Part shown: piece by piece, positions 1 through 5,425 of the stretch
Numbering within the stretch: the first letter of the stretch is position 1
Layout: each line of letters begins with the position of its first letter
Assembly (NCBI GenBank): GCA_023262305.1
Contig: JALRCK010000019.1
Coordinates: 6,856 to 14,217 of the forward strand
From: Deltaproteobacteria bacterium
GTDB lineage: Bacteria; Bdellovibrionota_C; UBA2361; OMII01
Direction: 5' to 3'
Length of the DNA stretch: 7,362 nt
Notes under the pieces: model-generated
The model's database searches: none
Seen by the model: only the letters and a program-made list of their open reading frames with translations
What the model was told of the DNA's origin: nothing
Made by a program: the position numbers and the translations under genes

Positions 1-18
1 GATGGTGAGCTGCTAACG

Positions 19-1149
19 ATGCCAGACCGTGAGCTGAAGGCCCGTCGCGCGAAGCGTGCGCGGTCGATTGTGATAGATGGGAGTGGTTTTGTTGAGCAGG
101 GGCGAGCTGGAGTCTTTCGTGTTTGGGACTCGATTCTTCGGGAGTGGTCCGCGGGGAGTTTCGGTCGTCGCATCCTCGTGTTGGATCGAGGTGGGTATGC
201 ACCGCGTCATCCCGGCATCGATTATCGCTTATTTCCCCGCATCGACATGACGAATCTCAAGAGCGATGAGAGGCTCCTTGAGAGGGTATGCGAAGAGGAG
301 AACGCCGAGCTCTTCATCTCAACCTACCACACGTCGGTTAGCACGATTCCCTCGATCATGCCGATCTACAACATGACGCCGGAAAAAGTCGGCCTCGACC
401 TCAACCAACCTGAGTTGATGGCTAAACACCTTGCGATACAACGCGCATCGGGGTTTTGGTGTGTGTCTGAGTCGGTTCGAAAGGATCTCCTAGAGCTGTT
501 CCCAAGGGTTAAGCCTGAGCAGGCTGTGGTTACTCCGTGCGGTGTGGACCGCCGGCTGTTTCGGGCTGCGGCGTGGGATGAGGTCGTTGCGGTGTGCCAG
601 CGCTACGGTCTCGATCGCCCTTACTTCATGCTTGTGGGTGGAAAGTATGGTGCCAAAAACGCAGAGATGTTTTTTGAGGCTATCAACCAGCTTCCTACAC
701 AGCACGGGTTTAAGGTGCTTGTCACGGGCGTTCATCCGGTCAGTGAACTAACAGAGGCTCGAACGGGAAGCCATGTGGTGTACGCCAATCTGACTGACGA
801 TGAGTTAGTCGCTGCATACAGTGGTGCTCTCGCTCTCGTGTGTCCCTCTCGGTATGAAGGATTCGGCCTCCCGGTCGTGGAAGCTATGGCCTGTGGTTGT
901 CCGGTGATCTCAACTCCGTGGGGTGGACTCTCGGAAGTTGGGGGTGGCGCCGTGATGTACGCCTCTGACGCGAACGACCTCGCCAACGCCATGGCTGAGC
1001 TGCAGCGTCCCGGAGCGCGCCAGATGCTGGTAGATGCAGGCTTTGAGCATGTGAGCAAGTTCAGGTGGTCAAGTATGGTCGAGCAGGTCGCACGGTTGTG
1101 TGATGCGGTGATTAACGCCTCTCAGGGGGTGAAGGTCCAGCGTTCTTAA
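19..1149 (+). CDS. Glycosyltransferase family 4 (GT-B fold)
   Basis: 376 residues, predicted cytosolic or peripheral to the inner membrane, transferring a sugar from a nucleotide-sugar donor, most likely onto a surface glycan. The N-terminal half carries the GVFRVWDSIL stretch (31-40), which resembles the acceptor-side start of GT4 enzymes that have a G(I/V)xRVW motif. CVSESVRKDL (148-157) and TPCGVD (172-177) lie at the domain boundary. VGGKYGAKN (206-214) is the usual glycine/lysine donor-phosphate motif. The EX7E pair is E280 and E288, inside YEGFGLPVVEAMACGCPV. Length is normal for the family. ATG 19 is preceded by a partial Shine-Dalgarno GGTGAG nine bases away. The frame stays open to the window edge, so an earlier start cannot be excluded, but the conserved core begins only at about residue 17. 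It converges on the Aas-like gene. The sugar and acceptor cannot be read from the sequence. Confidence 0.9.
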   Translation: MPDRELKARRAKRARSIVIDGSGFVEQGRAGVFRVWDSILREWSAGSFGRRILVLDRGGYAPRHPGIDYRLFPRIDMTNLKSDERLLERVCEEENAELFISTYHTSVSTIPSIMPIYNMTPEKVGLDLNQPELMAKHLAIQRASGFWCVSESVRKDLLELFPRVKPEQAVVTPCGVDRRLFRAAAWDEVVAVCQRYGLDRPYFMLVGGKYGAKNAEMFFEAINQLPTQHGFKVLVTGVHPVSELTEARTGSHVVYANLTDDELVAAYSGALALVCPSRYEGFGLPVVEAMACGCPVISTPWGGLSEVGGGAVMYASDANDLANAMAELQRPGARQMLVDAGFEHVSKFRWSSMVEQVARLCDAVINASQGVKVQRS

Positions 1150-1188
1150 GCTGCTCCTCGCGGTCCGGTGAGGATCCAAGGTATGGAG

Positions 1189-1208
1189 GGCGCGGATACT
1201 CCCGCGCC
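1189..1208. terminator. GC-rich hairpin between convergent genes
   Basis: A perfect seven-base-pair stem (GGCGCGG at 1189-1195, CCGCGCC at 1202-1208) with a six-base loop lies between the stop of the glycosyltransferase (1149) and the stop of the minus-strand Aas-like gene (1253). Neither strand has a T-run after it, so it is not a textbook intrinsic terminator. Its position between two converging 3' ends suggests a bidirectional transcript end or 3'-stabilising structure. A second, weaker pairing (CTGCTC at 1151-1156 with GAGCAG at 1226-1231) could enclose it. Confidence 0.5.
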
Positions 1209-1252
1209 GGGGTGCCGGAACTGTCGAGCAGGGCTCATCTCTCGTATAGCAA

Positions 1253-3862
1253 CTACAACATCCTCTTCAGCTCTTGGTAATCCGTCTTCCCGCTTCCCAG
1301 TAATGGCAACTCTTTGAGCTTAACCACGTTCGCAATATTCACCAGATGCGGGAAGCCCGATTCGCGCAGGATGTAATTGGCGGTCTCAGCCGTGGTTTGA
1401 GTGCTTGTGAAGAGGGTTAGAGTCGGTCGAGACTCTCCCTCCGCGCCTTTCGCCAATACAGCAATCGAGGGAGTTTCGTCGTAGGTTTTTACATGTTTTT
1501 GCAGTGCCTCTTCGATCGCGGTGAGGCTTACCATCTCGCCTGCGATCTTTATAAAGCGCTTGAGACGACCTGTAATGATGAGGCACCCGTTTTCGAGTCG
1601 CCCGATATCACCTGAGTTGTAGTACCTTACGCCACGGATAGTGAGGAAGGGGTTGAGCTGTGGGTCGAGGTATCCCGGAAATACGCTCGGGCTACTAATG
1701 AGGATCAAGCCATCCGTTCCAAGAGGAGCCTCCTCCAGGGTAGAGGGGTGCACGATCTTAATTTTTGTTCCACTCAACGGTTTGCCGACACCGACTCGGG
1801 GCTCTCCAGGTCGTGTGATGCTGACAACTGGTGAGCACTCGGTAATCCCGTAGCCTTCGACAACCTCAACCGGATGGGGGAGGGCTGCAACTTTGTCGAA
1901 GAGGTCCTGAGGGGCGCGCTCGGCTCCTGAGATGAGGGTTCGTAGGGTTGCAAATTGCTCCGGCGTGCCGGCTTGAAGAATTGACCGCAAGAATGTAGGG
2001 GTACCCGCCATAATGCTGGCACCCCATGTGTTGATAGCTTTGGCTATCTTGCGGCTCTCATTCGGGTTGGGGTGGTAGGCGACTCGCAGTCCCGTTACGA
2101 GCGGAAGGATGGTGCACACGGTGAGCCCAAACGAATGGAAGGTTGGAAGGAGCACATCGGTGTTCTGAATAGGAAATGCGTCGAGGATCCCACGGATGTT
2201 GTTGAGGATATTCTCATGGGTCAACACCACCCCTTTAGGTAACGCCTCAGAGCCACTCGTAAAGAGCACAACAGCTGGGTCCGTGGAGGCTCTTTGGTTG
2301 ATGCCAAACGCATTCGTGAGTTGTGGAACGGATTCCCGTGCGAGACGCCGAGCAGCGAGCTTGTCTTGCAGCGTGAACTTTTCCCGCAAATCTTCTAAGA
2401 GAATGAACTTGTCCTCAAGAAACTCCAGGTCGATTTGCACGATGTCGAGAAAGGACTGAGCCGAGATGATTGCGGAGAGATTCGTCGCCTCACAAGCATG
2501 GAGGAGTGCTCGCTTCCCCGCGGTCCAGTTAAGAAAGACAGGAACTTTTCCAGCCACGATGGCTGCCATCGTGGCGATAGAGCCGCCGACCGAAGCGGGG
2601 AAGAGGAGCCCGATGTGCTTGCCCTGGATCGTAGTGAAGTGCCGAGCGAGGAGAAGAACCCGTTGTTTCACATCTCCCCATGAGAGCACTCCACTTCGGG
2701 CATCACCGATCGCTGGGAGTCCGTCAAACATGTTTGCGGCGAGGAGGAATGCCTCAGCGATGCTCGGAGTGGTTTGAAGGTTTGGTTGCGGGCGGGTTTG
2801 AACAGAGGCGCTCCATGTTGTTGGTGGGTGATACTCCTGCCGAGGTGTCTTTGAACCAAGCTGACCTGACGCGGCTCTCAGGACGCTGCCGACGGTAACG
2901 ATCTCGCTCAGCTCGATATCGTGAGCCTCGAATTCTCGATCAAGCCAAATGAGCAGCTCGGCGGTGGTGAGAGAATCTAATCCGAGATCGTCTCCGAGTT
3001 GAGTTTCGGTCGAGAGTTTGTCGATGTCGGTAGCGCTTATGTGAGCGATGTGACGAAAGACCTTCTCTCGAACATCGGGTAAAACCTGATCATACGAATG
3101 GTTGTATTCGGTACGCTCAGGGAGAGCCGGCACCGCCTTATTCCAGAAGCGATGGGGTACCAGAGATGGAGTCTCAGGGCGGGGGTAGTTGTAGAACGAT
3201 TCAAGGTAGCGGTTAAGAACGAGGGGCTCGCTATACCGGGGGAGCTCGGGAGGGTTTGTTACTATCTCAATTGAGACCTTCCGTTTCGGGGCGAAGAATA
3301 TGAGGTTCTGTAAGAGGATTGAGATCGCTTGCTGGAGGGTTGTGCCGACATCTGGGGTGATTCCGCCAGTGAGAGCCTTAGAGAAGATGCTGCCATAGAG
3401 CCCCTTGACCCGTACCATCGCAACAAAAACATCTGGATGGTTGCGAATGATAGTCTGTACACCTGAGGCAGCGCCTAACCGTTCGTCGCCGTGCACTGAG
3501 AGCCGCCCGGCGGGATAGATCAAGATGTTCTCGCCGCGACGCAGCCGATCGCTTACCTCTTCTAGTACGCGCGTAATGCGACGCCGCTTGTAGGGACCAG
3601 CATCGAAGTCCATGTCGGGCATGGGGATCGCCTTGATTCGTTGCAAGAGCGGTTTCAAGAGGGGGAGGTGGTACATCCCCTCAATCACAACGGGTTGCGG
3701 CTTTAAGAGATCCCAGAGGTAGGTGGAGAGGATAACAGGGTCTATCTCGGCTGGATGGTTGGGGATGATGAGCACCCCTTTCCGCTGTGTAATCGACTCA
3801 AGACCAGTAACTGTCACGTCGTAGCGAAGAGAGATAAGTGCTTTGATAAGAGAGGATAACAT
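1253..3862 (-). CDS. Aas-like acyltransferase-ACP-acyl-ACP synthetase fusion
   Basis: 869 residues in three domains. Residues 1-205 are a PlsC/LPLAT acyltransferase with the HX4D pair H36 and D41 and a block-III-like motif YPAGRLS (116-122), where the usual FPEG glutamate is alanine. Residues 262-335 are an acyl carrier protein with LGDDLGLDSL (289-298); S297 is the phosphopantetheine site. Residues 365-869 are an AMP-binding enzyme with TSGSEALPKG (535-544), EGYGITE (669-675), SGD (750-752), GRLKRFIKIAGE (765-776) and catalytic lysine K859 in GSGKT. E. coli Aas (about 719 residues) has the acyltransferase and synthetase domains and binds free ACP; here an ACP sits between them. The expected reaction is ATP-dependent acyl activation, loading on the ACP, and transfer to a lysophospholipid at the inner membrane. 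The nearest GGAG is 17 bases before ATG 3862, but no other in-frame ATG, GTG or TTG follows the upstream TAA. It appears monocistronic. Confidence 0.92.
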   Translation of the reverse strand: MLSSLIKALISLRYDVTVTGLESITQRKGVLIIPNHPAEIDPVILSTYLWDLLKPQPVVIEGMYHLPLLKPLLQRIKAIPMPDMDFDAGPYKRRRITRVLEEVSDRLRRGENILIYPAGRLSVHGDERLGAASGVQTIIRNHPDVFVAMVRVKGLYGSIFSKALTGGITPDVGTTLQQAISILLQNLIFFAPKRKVSIEIVTNPPELPRYSEPLVLNRYLESFYNYPRPETPSLVPHRFWNKAVPALPERTEYNHSYDQVLPDVREKVFRHIAHISATDIDKLSTETQLGDDLGLDSLTTAELLIWLDREFEAHDIELSEIVTVGSVLRAASGQLGSKTPRQEYHPPTTWSASVQTRPQPNLQTTPSIAEAFLLAANMFDGLPAIGDARSGVLSWGDVKQRVLLLARHFTTIQGKHIGLLFPASVGGSIATMAAIVAGKVPVFLNWTAGKRALLHACEATNLSAIISAQSFLDIVQIDLEFLEDKFILLEDLREKFTLQDKLAARRLARESVPQLTNAFGINQRASTDPAVVLFTSGSEALPKGVVLTHENILNNIRGILDAFPIQNTDVLLPTFHSFGLTVCTILPLVTGLRVAYHPNPNESRKIAKAINTWGASIMAGTPTFLRSILQAGTPEQFATLRTLISGAERAPQDLFDKVAALPHPVEVVEGYGITECSPVVSITRPGEPRVGVGKPLSGTKIKIVHPSTLEEAPLGTDGLILISSPSVFPGYLDPQLNPFLTIRGVRYYNSGDIGRLENGCLIITGRLKRFIKIAGEMVSLTAIEEALQKHVKTYDETPSIAVLAKGAEGESRPTLTLFTSTQTTAETANYILRESGFPHLVNIANVVKLKELPLLGSGKTDYQELKRML

Positions 3863-4161
3863 ACCGTGTTGAGCATGATCTCCGTTCGCTTGCCGTGCAA
3901 GGGGAAACCGAGCGCGATCGTCCGTTAATCGCGTTTTTTATGTGAGCCTCAAGAGCGCTCGATTACACGGGCGATGTTCACAAAGGTGGCAATCGGATGG
4001 GCGCATGAGATGTCCATAAAGCATAGTCAAAATAGATAGTTAGGTCGTGCTGGAGCCGGGTTGGAATCTCCCCGCGCAGTCTGGGCCTGATCAGGAAATG
4101 GTTTCGAACAGCTTTACGAGAAGGAACCTTATGGTGTAGCCTCTCGCCCCTAATCCGATGT
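3863..4161. other. Intergenic region upstream of the Aas-like gene and tRNA
   Basis: About 300 bases without a supportable gene. It must contain the promoter of the minus-strand Aas-like gene and that of the plus-strand tRNA, because the two are divergent, but I see no convincing -35/-10 pair for either. A hairpin with a T-run is annotated separately. Two short perfect palindromes are present, GAGCGCTC at 3953-3960 and CCTGATCAGG at 4086-4095; both are short enough to be chance or could be operator half-sites. Confidence 0.6.
3911..3939 (+). terminator. Terminator-like hairpin plus T-run in the Aas-like gene leader
   Basis: CGCGAT (3913-3918) pairs with ATCGCG (3928-3933) around a nine-base loop, with one further A-T and one G-T pair possible at the base. 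Six T residues follow immediately on the plus strand (3934-3939). In the plus direction this has the form of a weak rho-independent terminator, although no plus-strand gene ends here. On the minus strand the same stem lies about 50-70 bases upstream of the ATG at 3862, so it may instead be a 5' leader structure or it may shield the divergent region from antisense transcription. Confidence 0.3.
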
Positions 4162-4235
4162 GCGCCTTTAGCTCAGCTGGATAGAGCATCTGGCTTCGAA
4201 CCAGAGGGTCGGGGGTTCGAATCCCTCAGGGCGCA
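4162..4235 (+). tRNA. tRNA-Arg (anticodon UCG)
   Basis: A complete 74-base cloverleaf. The acceptor stem GCGCCTT (4162-4168) pairs with AGGGCGC (4228-4234), with one G-U pair, and the discriminator base is A4235. The D stem GCTC/GAGC lies at 4171-4187. The anticodon stem TCTGG/CCAGA flanks the loop CTTCGAA (4194-4200), with anticodon TCG at 4196-4198 reading CGA and related CGN codons. The variable loop has five bases. The T arm GGGGG-TTCGAAT-CCCTC covers 4211-4227 and includes the invariant TTCGA. A20 in the D loop and C35 in the anticodon agree with arginine identity. CCA is not encoded and must be added after transcription. Confidence 0.96.
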
Positions 4236-4268
4236 ATCTCAATTTCTCATTATTCCTGACACCCCCTC

Positions 4269-4289
4269 TTTTTTCACCCGCTTTTTTTT
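4269..4289 (+). terminator. T-rich tract downstream of the tRNA
   Basis: Two T-runs, six bases at 4269-4274 and eight at 4282-4289, lie 34 to 54 bases after the tRNA 3' end. They are the natural candidates for the end of the tRNA transcript. No G-rich stem precedes either run, so this is not a classical hairpin terminator. CACCCG (4275-4280) could pair with CGGGTG (4303-4308), but that stem encloses the second T-run rather than preceding it. Confidence 0.3.
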
Positions 4290-4313
4290 GTGCACTATGT
4301 TTCGGGTGTGCAC
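4290..4313. repeat. Paired GTGCAC palindromes
   Basis: The six-base palindrome GTGCAC occurs at 4290-4295 and again at 4308-4313, 18 bases apart start to start, in the 218-base gap between the tRNA and the epimerase gene. The pair can be read as a direct repeat, as a six-base-pair hairpin with a 12-base loop, or as two operator half-sites nearly two helical turns apart. No known regulator can be assigned. Confidence 0.4.
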
Positions 4314-4322
4314 TCCGCTTAG

Positions 4323-4336
4323 GGTGCGACGGCACC
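4323..4336 (+). other. Small hairpin upstream of the epimerase gene
   Basis: GGTGC (4323-4327) and GCACC (4332-4336) form a perfect five-base-pair stem with a four-base GACG loop, ten bases after the GTGCAC pair. No T-run follows, so termination is unlikely. It may be leader structure of the epimerase transcript or an imperfect regulatory site. Confidence 0.3.
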
Positions 4337-4400
4337 ACAGCCCGTTTCAAACCGGACTTTCCTCTCCTGAATTGACGGGGTAGGCTTGTCGATGAGGGTC

Positions 4401-4425
4401 GGTGGGTGATCGAGATGAGGCCACC
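4401..4425 (+). other. Leader hairpin before the epimerase ribosome binding site
   Basis: GGTGG (4401-4405) can pair with CCACC (4421-4425) across a 15-base loop, ending 16 bases before the AGGGAGG ribosome binding site. It is short and could be chance. Confidence 0.2.
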
Positions 4426-4440
4426 AAAGTGCGTCTAAGC

Positions 4441-4447
4441 AGGGAGG
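4441..4447 (+). promoter_or_regulatory. Strong ribosome binding site of the epimerase gene
   Basis: AGGGAGG lies six bases upstream of ATG 4454 and is complementary to the 16S anti-Shine-Dalgarno sequence, which fixes the start of the epimerase gene. Confidence 0.85.
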
Positions 4448-4453
4448 ATTCTT

Positions 4454-5386
4454 ATGGCAAAGGTAGTCGTCACTGGCGGAGCGGGATTCATCGGTTCCCA
4501 TATCGTAGATAAGCTTGTGGCTCGAAAGCACGAGGTCCACATCATCGACGATCTCTCGAGCGGTTCGCGAGACAATATAGCTCACCAGCCTCAGGTTAAG
4601 CTCCACGTTCTTGATATCCGGTCTGACGAGGCGAGAGAGTGTGTAGAGACGTTGGAACCTGACTTCGTAGTGCATGCCGCCGCGCAGGTGTCAGTGCGCG
4701 TCAGCATGGATCAGCCCGCCCTTGATACGGATCTCAACGTAACCGGTTTGGTTAATATCCTAGCTGCCCTGAAAAACCGAAAAGGTGCGCATGTTGTGTT
4801 CCTCTCCTCAGGAGGCGCTATCTATGGAGAGCAGATAGCGTTCCCAGCAAAGGAAGATCATCCCATTAAACCAGAGAGCGTGTATGGTCTCTCCAAGCGA
4901 GTTGGTGAGGAGTACTTAGAGTTTTGGTCGAGAACGTGGGGGGTAACAAGCACAGCGCTTCGCCTCTCAAACGTATACGGACCACGACAGAACCCTCACG
5001 GCGAGGCTGGAGTTGTTGCAATCTTTTGTGAAAGGCTCCTCGCCGGTAAATCGATCGCGATAAATGGATCCGGAAAACAGACTCGGGATTTCGTCTACGT
5101 TGAAGACGTTGCTGAAGCTGTTGGCCGATCCGTTGATACAAGGGTTACTGGTGAATTTAATATCGGCACTGCAAAAGAGACCTCTGTTACGGCGTTGGCT
5201 GAGCAACTTCGGGCGCTCACAGCTCCGAGCGCTGAGATTATCTACGCTGAGGCGAAGCCGGGCGAGCAGATGCGAAGTTGCATCGATAACTCTGCAGCAA
5301 AGGCGAAGCTTTCATGGTCGCCTCTCGTTGGTTTTGAGCGGGGCCTTCAGCACACCGTCTCGTGGTATCGGACAAAAGAGTCGTAA
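4454..5386 (+). CDS. NAD-dependent epimerase, UDP-glucose 4-epimerase-like
   Basis: 310 residues, a cytosolic extended short-chain dehydrogenase/reductase that probably interconverts UDP-glucose and UDP-galactose or their N-acetyl forms to feed glycan synthesis. The nucleotide-binding motif TGGAGFIG lies at 7-14, with acidic D32 in IDDLSSG placed to bind the NAD ribose. HAAAQ (74-78), the catalytic serine region FLSSGGAIYGE (116-126) and the active pair Y144/K148 in YGLSK follow. LRLSNVYGPRQNP (169-181) and RDFVYVEDVA (211-220) are the substrate-binding signatures of the GalE-like branch. Length is typical of the short GalE subgroup. The start is fixed by a strong ribosome binding site. The next gene begins 39 bases after the stop, so they are probably cotranscribed. 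A dehydratase or epimerase with another UDP-sugar specificity cannot be excluded. Confidence 0.9.
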   Translation: MAKVVVTGGAGFIGSHIVDKLVARKHEVHIIDDLSSGSRDNIAHQPQVKLHVLDIRSDEARECVETLEPDFVVHAAAQVSVRVSMDQPALDTDLNVTGLVNILAALKNRKGAHVVFLSSGGAIYGEQIAFPAKEDHPIKPESVYGLSKRVGEEYLEFWSRTWGVTSTALRLSNVYGPRQNPHGEAGVVAIFCERLLAGKSIAINGSGKQTRDFVYVEDVAEAVGRSVDTRVTGEFNIGTAKETSVTALAEQLRALTAPSAEIIYAEAKPGEQMRSCIDNSAAKAKLSWSPLVGFERGLQHTVSWYRTKES

Positions 5387-5413
5387 TCGCTGTGCGCACC
5401 AGATCGGATGTGC

Positions 5414-5418
5414 GGAGG
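5414..5418 (+). promoter_or_regulatory. Ribosome binding site setting the second glycosyltransferase start
   Basis: GGAGG seven bases before ATG 5426 selects this start over the in-frame ATG at 5408, which has no such site and would place the ribosome binding site inside the coding sequence. Confidence 0.8.
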
Positions 5419-5425
5419 GGGAACT

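Noticed and set aside
2..16. Possible last codons of an upstream gene, stopping at TAA 14-16
   Set aside because: Only five codons are inside the window, so the frame cannot be shown to be coding.
3943..3973. TTGAGG and ATTAAC on the minus strand as a promoter for the Aas-like gene
   Set aside because: Spacing is 17 bases, but the -10 candidate is poor and overlaps the hairpin stem, so it is not supportable.
4113..4141. TTTACG with TGTAGC about 16 bases later as a tRNA promoter
   Set aside because: The match to the sigma-70 consensus is only four and three of six positions, no better than chance in this region.
4168..4350. Minus-strand 60-residue reading frame containing GFEPPTLWFEA
   Set aside because: It is the antisense translation of the tRNA gene, a well-known source of spurious proteins.
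4372..4400. TTGACG as a -35 element for the epimerase operon
   Set aside because: No TATAAT-like sequence occurs at a suitable distance downstream.
4319..4675. Minus-strand 118-residue reading frame over the epimerase start
   Set aside because: It is antisense to the clearly coding epimerase N-terminus and has no recognisable motif or ribosome binding site.
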